Below are positions 13,087-25,900 of a stretch of 64,000 bases of DNA, piece by piece (position 1 is the stretch's first letter; each line of letters begins with the position of its first letter). The notes under the pieces were generated by a model. That model was given only the letters and a program-made list of their open reading frames with translations, was not told the DNA's origin and ran no database searches. Made by a program: the position numbers and the translations under genes. This DNA is from Gossypium raimondii. Its lineage: Eukaryota > Streptophyta > Magnoliopsida > Malvales > Malvaceae. The stretch is taken from NCBI RefSeq assembly GCF_025698545.1, contig NC_068575.1, positions 61,575,980 through 61,639,979 of the forward strand. The letters are read 5' to 3'.

Positions 13087-14500
13087 AGTTAATGATTCCA
13101 TAGGGTTTTTTATGGTCCTTCATCTTGGATGGTTAAGAAATGCCCTTTATAGTTGGTGTGGAGATGAGATTTAGGGTTTTGACTGGCATTGTGCTATCAT
13201 TCAGTGAGTGGGAAAAAATGATATTTTTTGATCTCACTGTTTTGAGATTTTGTTATAAGCTATAGATTTTATTTGATTGGATTATTATTTACAACGGGAT
13301 TGAATTTTATAGTTTGGAGGCTCAACCCAAACTTGGTATTGTTAGCCACCTATATTTGTACTAAATATTCTACATTAGTTCTGAAACTTCTCAATTTTGT
13401 CATTGACATTGATTTTAATATTAAAATGATAATTTTTAATTTTTAAAGAATTTCATGTGATGACATGTAATCAGGGTGAAGTCAGAAAAAATTTTTAGGT
13501 CGAAATTAAATTGTAATTTTAGGATAGTAATAACTTATATCTTTATAATTTTAAAGGACTAAATTAAAATTTTATCACTTTTAAGGAATCAAAGTGTAAT
13601 TTTATTAATTTAAAATTTTAGAAATTTTAAAAGGTTTAAATGAAAAAGTTTCATTTTAAGGGATCTGGGTCTTGCTAGTCCCATCATTAAGTTCAAAATT
13701 CAATTTAAGATGATAAGATTAACATTTTTAAAATGCTGGGGCATAATAAAATTTTTGAGGGGCTAACTTTTATCTTTTAAAAATTTTAAAGATTAAATAA
13801 AAAATTGAAGAGTCAAAATTAAAGTTTTAAGGACTAAACGAAAATTTCTTAAACTTTTGAGACTCCAATAAAACACCACCTCTACTAATACGATAAAAAA
13901 TATGAATATGAAATATTTAAACATAATTCTAACAATATGAAAAGAGAAAGTATACTAATATAACATTCGAAATACAAAAATTTAAATTAATTATTGAAAT
14001 ATAATTATGAATTTTGAAATAATTAATTTTATGAATAGTAAAATAGATATAAATGATATATATATTTTAAATTTCAATTAATTCAATTTTTGTTATCTTT
14101 TGATATTAAATAAAAAATTGCTCAAGTAATACCTTTGGAGTTTAATTCAAGTAATTTATATATTTTAAAATAATATTTAATATATGGGATTTTTTTTTAC
14201 CAAGTGGAATATGCTTATTTATTTTCAAACAAAAACACACATTAAAAATAAGTACTAATTTTATATGTTAAAAGCTAATAAAGTTGTCGGAGAAAATTAG
14301 TAGGTGTCGAATAAAAATATCTCTAGCGACAAAAAGTCGAGGTAGTAAGAAGAAGTACGGCTTCGGGCGTCGAAAAAATTTTCGTTGTCCTTTTCTCCGC
14401 CGCTTGTCTGCCACGTTGGTCCATTGTTGTTGTACATGTACTTTCATTTGGATTTTGTTAGTATCTGTTTTTAGAATTTATATTATGTTATTTATGAGAT
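13087..14500. other. Gene-free spacer downstream of RRP36
   Basis: Contains the RRP36 3' UTR and very AT-rich DNA. From about 13490 to 13860 there are repeated phrases of the type 'aaattaaa...tttaagg(g)acta' typical of old transposon remnants. No coding exon or RNA gene is seen. Confidence 0.5.
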
Positions 14501-15280
14501 AAATTATAAAAATAGTTATTTTTGTTTATTTTAGATTATATTTTAATATTTATATTTGAAATATTATATTTTAATTACTTACGTTATCGTGTTGTAATAT
14601 TTTAATTACTAAGCCGTTAATTACTGTTAACGTGTAACAGTGAAGTTGACGTGGCACATTAAATCTTCATTTTAAACAAAAATTTTAGGTTAATTTATAC
14701 AATTAATCCTATATTTTTCGTTTTGAACAATTTAATTTTTTGTTTTATGTTCTTTTAATTTTTTCTTCATTTTCATTTTTTCTTCTTCTCCTCTGCTTTT
14801 CTTGTCTTCTCCATTTATTTTAATGTAGTTTTTTATATTTTCTATTTCTTAAAACTAGTCCCTATACTTTTATTTTTTTGAATAATTTAATTTTTTTGAG
14901 TGAGGCGAGCTTGTGGACTAGTTTTAATAAATGGAAAACATAGAAAAACTACATTAAAAAAATGAAGAGGGAGGAAAAACAGAGGGAGAAGCAGAAGAGA
15001 ATGGAAAAAATAAAGTTAAAAGAACATAAAAGAAAAAAGTTTAAATTGCTCAAAATGAAAAAATATAAGGACCAATTGTAGAATTTAACCTAAAATTTTC
15101 GTTTGAAATAATGATTTAACGTACCACGTCAGTTTACTGTTACACCGTTAACGGTAATTAACTGCTCAGTGACTAAAATGTTACAACATGATAACATAAG
15201 TGACTAAAACATAACATTTCAAACATAAGTAACTAACATATAACACAAGACAAAAAAAATTGATTATTTTAATAGTTTAC
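14501..15280. repeat. Family C long hairpin element (about 780 bp)
   Basis: The two halves are inverted copies nearly to the centre. Left-arm blocks (ttacttacgttatcgtgttg, gttaacgtgtaacagtgaa, gacgtggcacattaaat, then ccatttattttaatgtag, aaaactagtcc) reappear in reverse complement in the right arm at about 15280-14900. A shorter relative with the same ends lies at 29519-29966. No ORF is present. A transcript would fold into a long double-stranded RNA. Confidence 0.85.
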
Positions 15281-15399
15281 ACTATTTATAGAGATATCAT
15301 AAATTAATTCCGTACTAATTTGGTTGATAAAATATTTTTATAAAACAATGAGCATTTAAAGAATGGTAGTTTTTTTTGTCTTAAAAAAATAATATACCA

Positions 15400-15850
15400 T
15401 CTATAGACACATAATTTTTATTAGAATTGATGCATATAAATACCAATCTATTTCAGTTTCATCTCGAATTTATCAACATTTTTAAAAATTATTACTATAT
15501 AAATATTTTACAAATATCAAATGAGTTATATTAGATAAATTTAAAATTTAAAATATTTATGCATCAATTTAAGGCATAATAATCCAATAAACGATTTTAT
15601 TTTTCATTATCATAACAGTAAAAAGTTAAAAATTTTATATTTTTAATACTATTCATGCTTCAATTAGTGCATAATATTTCGATTGAGGTGACTAAAATTG
15701 GACAGGACAGACCAATGTAACTAGTATAAACTAAAATTTTAATCAGTGAGGAAAAAAACTTGGTGTATTGGTTTATTATTGGAATGATGCACACCAACGA
15801 GAACTAGTGTGTAACCAAGTACACTACTATCTATATTAGGTGTGTTCATG
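15400..15850 (+). repeat. Family D dispersed repeat, copy 1
   Basis: Shares ordered blocks with 35340-35800: ttacaaatatcaaatga, ata-tattagataaattt, attatcataa-(c/t)-gta, gttaaaaattttatat, and tggtttattattggaatg followed by gcac. Identity is moderate and no coding region is seen, so it is an old non-autonomous repeat of unknown class. Confidence 0.6.
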
Positions 15851-15913
15851 GTGGAGTTGAGTTCCAACATAGCTTATGCATGATATCAATATCAGTCAAA
15901 ATACCAAGGAAAC

Positions 15914-16165
15914 TCTTTTTTTTTTTTAATTTCATCCATTTGTATTGTTAAAAACTGACGTGACTTATAGAATAACTAGGTAGTAACACGTGAAGTGCCA
16001 CATATACCTCATTTTGACATATAGGAATCAATTTTTAACCGTAGAAATGGATAAAATTTTTAACAGAACGACTAACTTGCTTTTTTATCTAACATGCGAA
16101 GGCGAGTTTATCTATTATTTAAGTTGAAAGGGTAAAATGTAATTCAACTTCTAGTATAAGGACCT
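15914..16165 (+). repeat. Family B dispersed repeat, copy 1 (diverged)
   Basis: Has the block order common to family B: aatttcatccatttgtat-gttaaaaa, cacat-ta, aaat(g)gataaaatttttaacag, tctaaca, and an end reading gtaaaatgtaattcaactt. It matches copies at 31246, 40889, 49097, 59479 and 61287, but less closely. Confidence 0.5.
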
Positions 16166-18911
16166 CAATATGTTTCAAATTTTGTGCAGATTTGTCCATA
16201 TTTATAAATGATTGCTCAACGTTGCCCGCCTAATTTTTTATTTAATATTCCAATTATATATATTTATTTTTATTTAAATATAAACAATTTTTTAACCATT
16301 TAACATAAACAAACTTAATATTTTTAAAAATTATGATTTTTGCATATAATATAAATTTATATTCGAGATCAACTATCAACTCATTAATCTTGAGAGCTAG
16401 GCTTAGCGTTTGTTTTTTTCTAAATGTTATGAAATAAAAATTATTTATTAAATAATATGGTTCCCAATTTATTTACCAAAACATTTTTTTGGAATACTAA
16501 CAATTTGGGGCCAAAATTCACCTCGAGAATCATAAATCGCCAATGTCAATGACAATTTGGTGTCAATCTGATTCTGTACGGTTGATCTCATATTATACCG
16601 ATAAATAATTTTAATATCATATTATTTAAGTAATTAATTTATATTTTTATAATACTTGTGATGAAAACCAAGCAGAAAAGTGTAATAACTCCATGCCAAA
16701 ACATATCATTGAAGCCTTTTTTCTCTCTCTTTTGGGAGGAATAAAACAGCTCTACATACTATATAAAATAAATATAAAAGGGTTAAAGTTGCTATTAGTC
16801 CCTATACTTCTCCAAAATTTGAGATTTAATCCTATTCTTTAAAAGTAAAAACTCAATCCTCTTACCCTATCAATTTAAAAATTATACATAGCCTAATCAT
16901 TATCTTTGTTGGTAATTTTAATAAAATTTTATTAATTTAATATGTTTATTTTTATCAATTATATACATCATATGAGGGTATTCTAATCGATATGTCAAGT
17001 TGATGATTTTGGTAGAAAATACTAACAATGTTAATGATAGGACTGGGTTTTTAAACAAGAAAAGCGAGAGAACTTTATATCTTCGAGATGAATAAAGCTC
17101 AAATTTTGAATGTTGAAGTTCGAGTTTTTTTTGTTTGGATATGATAATTTTGTCTAAATATTATCTTCTTTTTTCTACTAATGCCTATTTTTTTTTGGAT
17201 ATGATAACTTCGTCTAAATCTTTCTAAATTTCAGATAATCTTCGAGCTTAAAAGAATAACTCAATTCTTAAACAAATTTATTGAGTTGGTGTTTTTTTTT
17301 TATGTATAAAATAATTACAATTACACATTAACCATAGTACACCAAGTTAGAGGAAGAATTCTTTCTTCGTAATTGATCCGCTACCACTAAAGGTATATCC
17401 TTAAAAGCATGTGGATCAATAGGAAATTGCTTCATTAATCCGGCATGAGCACGTGCAATCGTAATAGCTCCCTCAAAACATATTAGATAACTACCTTCAA
17501 TTGTCTTCAACATAATTTAATAATTCTTATTGCTAAATCCCTATTCAGTTAGCTTTGAAATTTATCTTGAATAGATTCAATAGCTAAATCCCCTTATTCA
17601 GTTGGTGTTATTAATTATTCGGAACAAATATTATTTTTTTATTTTTTTATATAAAATTTATAAAAATAATTTGAATTTAAGAGTAGAAAAGAACTTTCAA
17701 CACCAAAATACCGAATTAATTATCATTTCAACTAAAGCTTCACTTAAAATTTTTACAACTATTGAAACCGATAGTATTGATTTAAACTTACCAAAGGTGG
17801 CCCTAACATACCATATATTACCAAAAAACGTACACCTAGGAAATCCAAATAAGCAGTTTAATGAAATTACAATAATAACCCAGTATTTTCATATATCTTT
17901 AGTAAATTTAATATTTCTCACCTGTTGTTATCTGTAATTTCACCTAATTACAATGTAAAATAAATAAATAAAAATCCACAAATAATAAATTTCCATTAAA
18001 AGAAAAAAGGAGCTATTTATTTGTTTGAACTCTTGGACATTGATCCTCAAGTGCTTGAACTCGATAACTTGTTTTATCTAATATATCTTTTATCCTTGAT
18101 ATAATCCAGCGGCGCCCTTTTTCTCTCTGTTAAGAACAAGTCCGGTTTCTATGTTATTTTGATCTTTACATTTTCATTTTCATTTTTTTATTTTACAGTT
18201 TTGTTTTTGCTCTCTTCAGTATGCTTGTTTCACTGTGAGGAAGTCTCTTATTAACGGTCCTATTCTTAAAATCTTAAAACCTTAAGAGCTCTTTGCTTTT
18301 TTTTTTTTTTTTTGGTTTTTCTAGCTGTTGTTTTATCTACTCATTGAGAGAGCATCAAAGAGTATCGTTTTAAGTACATTGCTTCTTTGTTAACCAAAAG
18401 TGAATGGATGTTTTTTTTTTTTAAATTCTCAATGGCTTTTTTGGATGTTTATTTGTTTGGATTGGTGATCAATGTTTACTTCTCTTGCTTTTTTATGTCT
18501 ATTCTGAATTTGGGTTTTTGTCTTTGGTTGATTGTTTTGATATTATATTTGTTTTGCCCCTAGACTTATGATTACTGGGTCTCTTTTAGTTGATTAGGTG
18601 GTATCTTGTTTCTCATGGCGGTTTCGGTTAAAGTTTTTTTTTTTTTTTCTTGTTTATGATATAAAACTGTTTGCTTTGAAACAATGTGCTTGGAACTCTC
18701 ATGTTCATCAATGGACCTGATCATTAAATCAGTAGTAGTTATAAGCTTTTGAACTAATTAAAGCAGGGGATTCTTTTTCTTTTTCTCTTTTAATTACTGA
18801 TTAAAAAATGAGTGACAATGATGTTTCATTTCTTAGTTGTGTGGTGTTTATATATATACATGTACATACTGTTCAATGTTTTGCTTTTATTCAGTGATGC
18901 TGTTATCATTC
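16166..18911. other. Gene-free spacer upstream of NRPD1
   Basis: AT-rich with long T runs. On the minus strand 17328-17513 reads as an unbroken 61-codon frame starting with ATG and with non-random-looking composition. I do not recognise it and see no flanking exons, so it is at best a transposon or gene remnant. The stretch 18110-18300 with CT-rich sequence and a rise in GC (ccagcggcgcc) may hold the NRPD1 transcription start, since a good acceptor site at 19879-19888 suggests a 5' UTR intron. Confidence 0.4.
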
Positions 18912-19507
18912 TGTTGGCAATCAGTGTTGTTTGGACTAATGAAGAACTCAGATATGTGTTGGCAATTAGTGTTGATTGGCCTAATTAAAAACCTAGATTA
19001 TGTATCGTGTCAAGGTCTATAAGTGGTTACGGCAGTAGATCATGCATTTTTCTTATGATCAATCGATATGTGAGTAAGATGCTTGTTGAAAATTTGATCA
19101 GTGGACTTATTTAATTGTCGGCCGTTACAACGGCTATAACTATCAGTTTAGATTCTTATTCTATGCTTATTCCAACATATCAGGCTTTGTTCGTCATATA
19201 TTTTGAGTAAACAAGGCTAGAATAGGACTTATAGATTATGTGTTGGCAATTAGTGTTGATTGGCCTAATTAAGAACTTAGATTATGTATCGTGTTGAGGT
19301 TTATAAGTGGTTATGGCAGTAGATCATGCATTTTCGGTATGACCGATTGATATGTGAGTAAGATGCTTGTTGAAAATTTGATCGGTAGACTTATTTAATT
19401 GTCGGTCGTTACAACGGCTATAACTAGCGGTTTAGATTCTTATTCTATGCTTATTCCAATATATCAGGCTTTGATCGCCGTATTTGTTAAGTAAACAAGA
19501 CTAGGAT
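18912..19507 (+). repeat. 284-bp tandem duplication upstream of NRPD1
   Basis: A unit at about 18954-19237 is repeated at 19238-19507 with an exact 284-bp offset and about 90% identity. Both contain tgttggcaattagtgttgat, gtagatcatgca, gttacaacggctataacta and attcttattctatgcttatt. A short extra copy of the unit start (18912-18950, 45-bp offset) precedes them. The array lies within 1 kb upstream of the NRPD1 start codon, probably within a 5' UTR intron. Confidence 0.9.
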
Positions 19508-19948
19508 GGGAAACATAGCTATTAAATGCATAGAGGTATATGGAGTTTTATGACATAATGCATGCTTTTCGGCTTGGCACTAGTACTTGGTTTATTTGAA
19601 TCCATTTATTGCTTGTCGTGTTTACTTAATGCATTCTAGTAAAGTTTACTGAGATTATCCTCCAGGCATTTTCCGTATTTATTATGTTTTAGCGGATGAA
19701 TTTAACATTCTATGAGCTTGATATCTCTTACCGATTTTGGTTTGGTAATCGATCACGTTATCCCTTTCTGGTGCATGTTGTAGTGCCCGCTATTTTACCT
19801 TTATTATGTCTTTGAAATGGCCATTATGTTTTAAAACCCTAATTATTGTAATTCAAGTGTTTAATCATCATGTTTTTCTCTTTGTAGTTTATATTAATCT
19901 TCAGTTTAAGGCTTTGGGGAATCCCATATCGGTTGTTTGATTGATCCC

Positions 19949-22900
19949 ATGAAGTCAAAGCCGATGACCTCCATTGAAACGGACTTGTCTGAAGAGCAAG
20001 AAGTGCTAGCTGCCACTATGACTGGCATAAAGTTTAATGTATCGGGTGATGAAGATAATGTAAGTATACTTCATTGCTGTTTTTATTTATTTGTTTACCT
20101 CTATGTTGGAATTGATAATAAAAAGATTGAGTTGAGTGATTTAATAGAACCAATCCACACCTGCTGTACGATAAACTTTAAGGAAGGCGAGTCTGATTTT
20201 TTTGTGAAAATATTTGAATTGAATTTATATTCTTATTCAGCTATGATTTTTATATTTGCTAGTCACTGTTTCTTACTTTTTTCGGTTTTTAAGATTGTTT
20301 CAGACATGGCAACTTAACAATCATGTAGCACTTTCCTTAAATTATTGTTAGTATTTCCCTTCCTCTTAACAACTTGGGACGTCATTGTTCTGTTCGGATT
20401 CTCTGACAGGAGAAGATGTCAGTCATGGAAATTGTTGCATCAAGTCAGGTGTCTGACCCTAAGCTGGGGTTCCCAAATTTGAGGAATCATTGCACCACCT
20501 GTGACGCCAGAGATTTGGGACATTGTGAAGGTGAATGGCAAATTTAAAACTTTAAATGATATCCATGTCTGTTTTAAGTTTTGTTTCATTATATAGCTAT
20601 TGAAAACTCACAGGTTTGTTTCCATTCGTCTTCCTAGGTCATTTTGGGGTTATTAAATTTCCGTACCCAATAATCAATCCATATTATCTATCAGAAGTTG
20701 TGCAGATATTAAATAAGATTTGCCTTGGATGTAAATCAATTCGCAAAGATCTATTGATAAAGGTTGCATACCTCACACCTTCTTAAACAGATCATCATAT
20801 TGTCATGTAATATCATAGTGTCCATACGGGCTTGTTTATTAGTGTTGATGTTTTTCATTGTCATGCATGTACCAGGGAGATAAGTCGGCATCCAAACTAC
20901 GTCAACGCAAGGGGTGTAAATATTGTGTTGTAAGTTTGTCTGGCTTCTTGTGCTCTTAATCCTTTTTTTCTTTTATCTTTTATTTTTTTTACTAATTATT
21001 TCTGGTCGACAGGGGAACTCAATTGACTGGTATCCACCAATGACATTCAAGATATCCTCTAAAGAGCTTTCCAAAAAAAGCACAATTGTGGTAGAGGTAA
21101 GTGAAGACTCTTTAATGATGGTCCGAAAGAGAGGAAGGCAAGCCTTACCTGCTGATTATTGGGATTTTATTCCAAAAGATCAACAAGAAGAAGAAGATGG
21201 TTTGATGAAACCACGTCGAAGGGTCCTATCACATGCACAGGTAGCATTTTCTTTTCCAATTCACTGTTTTACGGTGCTTCTTTTGTTATCTATATCGCGT
21301 TGTTGGCATTGGTATTTGCCAACCTTGAACATTTATGGTGCTTCTTTTGTTTGACTACATTGTGGTGTTGGTGTTGCCCGCCCCTTCATGTTAACAATCC
21401 CTTTTTTTTAACCACATTGATGGGTGCATATTGCTTGATGGTTTTCAGGTTCATTATTTACTGAAGGATGTTGATCCAGAGTTCATTAAAAAGTTCATTC
21501 AGAATGTGGACTCTATTTTCCTCAATTGCTTTCCTGTGACACCCAATAGTCATCGAGTGACGGAAATCACTCATAGATCTTCTAATTCACAGCGCTTGAT
21601 CTTTGTAAGCATCTTTACTTCGAACATTCTGTTTTACATGCTAAACGACCTTGGTTAATGTGGATGGTTTATATGATTATGTGTATTATATCTGTTTTCT
21701 TTTCAGTTTTACTTATTTTTCTGGTTAATGATTTTGTTGTAGGATGAGAGAACTAGGCTTTACAAGAGACTGGTTGATTTCCGAGGAGTAGCTAATGAAC
21801 TGAGTTCCCATGTATTGGAATGCCTAAAAATTTCAAAGGCAAGTTACAGTGCCTTGTTTTCTTTTTTGTATTTGGTTCAACTTTTGTGGAATCTTATGCT
21901 CCATCTCTGTGGTTACATTCATTGTGCAGCTGTTCCAGGAGAAGCCATCAAATGAAGATAATGAACTTATCCTTGCCCTGACAAGGAATAAAGATCCTGT
22001 TTCTAACATGTCTGGTTTAAGATACATGAAAAACGTTCTTCTTGGAAAGCGAAATGACCATTGCTTCCGCATGGTTCTTACCGGAAATCCAAGTCTTAAA
22101 CTATCGGAAATTGGTATACCATGTCCTGTTGCAGAGAGGTTGCAAATTGCTGAGCAACTGAACAAGTGGAACGAGGAAAGATTGAAAGCTTGCTGTAATT
22201 TGCGTATTCTTGAGAAGGGTGAGATTTGTATTAGGAGAGAAGGTACATTAGTTAGAATTCATCATAATGAAAAGATCCGACTGGGGGACATCATCTATAG
22301 GCCCCTAAATAATGGGGATATCGTGCTTATAAACAGACCTCCTTCTATACATCAGCACTCTTTCATTGCCCTATCTGTCAAAGTTCTACCTGTGAGTTCC
22401 TCTGTTTCGATAAACCCCCTTATTTGTTCCCCTTTTCGTGGAGATTTTGACGGTGATTGCCTTCATGGTTATGTTCCTCAGTCCATCAACACAAGGGTTG
22501 AGCTCAGCGAGCTTGTTTCTTTGAATAGGCAGCTAATTAATGGCCAAAGTGGTCGAAATCTACTTTCACTGAGTCATGATAGTTTATCAGCTGCTTATTT
22601 GGTCAATGGTGATGGGGTTCTCTTGAACTTGTACGAAATGCAACAGCTTGAAATGTTCTGTCCCAATCGTTCACCGTCGCCAGCAATCATCAAAGCTCCT
22701 TTATTGAGTAATCCTGTTTGGACTGGAAAGCAGTTATTCAGCATGCTCTTTCCTCCCGAATTGGATTATGGTTTTTCTCCAAGTGATCTTGTTATCCGTA
22801 ATGGGGAGCTTATAACTTCATCTGAGGGATCTTCTTGGTTCCGAGATGCTGATGGCAACCTTTTTGAAAGTCTCATTAAAAATTGTCGAGGAAAGGTCCT

Positions 22901-25900
22901 TGATTTTTTGCATGGTGCTCAGGAAGTTCTTTGTGAGTGGTTATCAATGAGGGGTATGAGCGTTTCACTCTTGGACCTATACCTAACTCCTGATTCAAAT
23001 TCACGAAAGAACATGATGGATGAAATCTTCTATGGTCTCCAAGAAACAGAGCTGACTTGCAACTTTAAGCAGTTAATGGTTGATTCCTTCTGTGATTTCC
23101 TTGCTGGAAATAATGAAGAAATTGATGGTTTTGTGGGTTTTGATTTTGAGCGGATGTGTTATGAGAAGCAAAGATCAGCTGCAGTTAATCAAGCTTCTGT
23201 TGATTCTTTTAAGCAAGTTTTTCGAGATATCCAGAATTTATCATACAAATATGCAAATAAAGACAATTCATTATTGACCATGTTCAAAGCAGGGAGCAAG
23301 GGTAACTTGCTGAAGCTAGTGCAGCATAGCATGTGTCTTGGACTGCAACGTTCAGTTGTACCTTTATCATTCAGGTTTCCTCCTAAACTCTCATGTTCTG
23401 AATGGAATGATCTAAAATCTCAGGGCTTAACCCAGAGCGGTGATGACAGTGTTGAATCTGCAAAGAATTTCATCCCATATGCTGTGATCGAAAGTTCTTT
23501 TATGACAGGCCTGAATCCACTAGAATGTTTTGTGCATTCCGTTACTAGTCGAGACAGTTCTTTCAGCGACCATGCTGACCTTCCTGGGACACTGTCACGA
23601 AGGCTTATGTTCTTCTTGCGTGATCTATGCGCATCATATGACGGAACTGTGAGGAATGCATATGGAGGTCAGGTTGTTCAGTTCAGCTATGGTAGTGATA
23701 AGGGTACATCTACTGCAACTAGTTTTGCTAATGAAATACAAAGTCAGGGCAGTATCCTACCTGATGGAACAGGTGGCCAACCTGTTGGTTCATTGTCTGC
23801 CTGTGCCATTTCTGAGGCTGCATATAGTGCTTTGGATCAACCGATTAGTCTACTTGAAACTTCACCATTGCTAAACCTGAAGGTGCACTCTCTCTTTCTC
23901 TTTAATATAGTTGCTAAGAACCATGGTCTCTCATCTAAAGAAAAATTTAAGGATACAAATTAGTACTGTGCTGAAACCTATCTAATATAGTTCCTAAGAA
24001 CCATGGAACAACTTGACACTATTCTGAACTAAAAGCAAATGGTTCGAATGTGCTTATGGTCAAATTCCATGCATTTTGCTTCTCAATGTCCATGTTCTTT
24101 TTATGTTATATGTGCCACCACAACCCAGTCCACCAAAGTTTTAGCCCTGATGGGATGGTGAGCAGGGGCAAATCCAGAAGCTCTTTTTTTTTTTTGTGGG
24201 GGGGGGGGGGGCGAATTGAATTATAAATTTTTTGTGAGGCTAAAGTGTAATTTTATCTTGTATTCACTTATGATTTCATCACTTTTGAAAGGACTATATA
24301 GAAATCTTTTTATTTTGGGGGGCCAAAGTGCAAGTTTACCATATAGTAACTTTTAATTCTATCATTTATTAGGAGACTAAAAAAATTTTCCCACTCTAAA
24401 TTCGCTTCTGATGGCGAGATGGTGTGAATCCCGAATTTAGTTGGTTGATATAAAAATGGTTGCACATGTTAGAATGCTAACAAATTAATCTGATTAACTT
24501 GCTCAGAGGGTCCTTGAATGTGGTTCTAGAAGAAGGAATTCAGACCAGACTATGACGCTATTTTTATCGGATAAACTTGGAAAGGGGAGACATTGTTTCG
24601 AGTATGCAGCTTTAGAAATCAAGAATTATTTGGAGAAGTTGATCTTTTCGGATATTGTATCTACTGTCTTAATAACGTGAGTTTTTATTTCTTTTATAAT
24701 CTCGTCCTTTCTCGTTTTATGCTTTTCTTATTATTACTCGAGATTTAATTGTGTCCTGTGGTATAGCTACTCCCCGCAGAAGTCAACTGAAAACTGTTTC
24801 AACCCTTGGGTTTGCCATTTTCATGTGTGCAAGGTAATGTGATAGGTAAATGGTATTTTTAATGATGATAAATCTTCGGCTTTCAAGTTTCCCCCATAAA
24901 ATCCTGTACTTTACAGGAGATCATGAAAAGGAGGCGCCTTTCAGTGCATTCTATTATTGGTTCTCTTCAGATGCACTACGCCAATGCCAAAAAATTATGG
25001 AAAATCAATTTGCCTGACATCCAAGTTACAAGCAAGTAAGTTCCCCCCTTTTCTTTAGCATGTCCCATTGTTGCAAGAACTACTCACTGACACTATTAAT
25101 ACAATGTAATTCATCTTTTACATAGTTCAATGAATATCAAAATATCTGTCCATTTAAGTTAGGCCAACTTATCCTTATATCCGTGGGAAGTTGCTTGGGT
25201 TGTTAAACAAAACAGTGAAATTGCCAGCTCTGGAGATAAAACATGTCCGCTAGCATTATTGATTTATTTCGCAGAACTTTATTTTTGCTTCTTGACTTGC
25301 TTGATTGAATGGCAGGTCTTGTTCTCATACTGATATGCCAAATAAAGATGATATGTTTTGTATCACCGTCACGATTGTTGAGCCTTCCAAAAGGTCTCAT
25401 ATAGAATTGGATGTGATTCTAGCCATAGTGTTACCTTCCCTTCTGGAAGCAGTTGTAAAAGGTTTGTAATTCTAGTTCTCCGTTTTTGTCCAAATTTACT
25501 AGTATTCGAAATCTCGTTCGTCTTCTTTTGGTGTTGAATCTATAAAATTCTCTTTAGGATTCCCGGAGATCAAGAAGGTGCAAATTTTATGGAATGATCG
25601 ATTCAAAGTCTCAAAATCTCATAAAACTTCTCCTGGTGAACTTTACTTGAGGGTAGCTGTAACAGGTGGTTTTGGTAAAACAAAACTCTGGGGCATGCTT
25701 ATGAATGATTGCCTTCCAATAATGGATTTGATCGACTGGACACGTAGTCATCCAGATGATATTAATCAGTTTTGCTCGGCATATGGCATAGATTCTGGAT
25801 GGAAATTTTTTCTCAATGTAAGTATTACGTCATTGTTATTACTCCACATATTTCTACCGGTTAACAGCATTAAATTAACTTGCTTCATGCTATTTTAAAT

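Noticed and set aside
17328-17513. 61-codon minus-strand frame with ATG
   Set aside because: Looks less random than neighbours but I cannot identify it and it stands alone; noted in the spacer entry only.
23883-23963. In-frame extension of the long NRPD1 exon to 23963
   Set aside because: Similarity to NRPD1 stops at AAG|GTGCAC and resumes at 24507, so this stretch is intron read-through.
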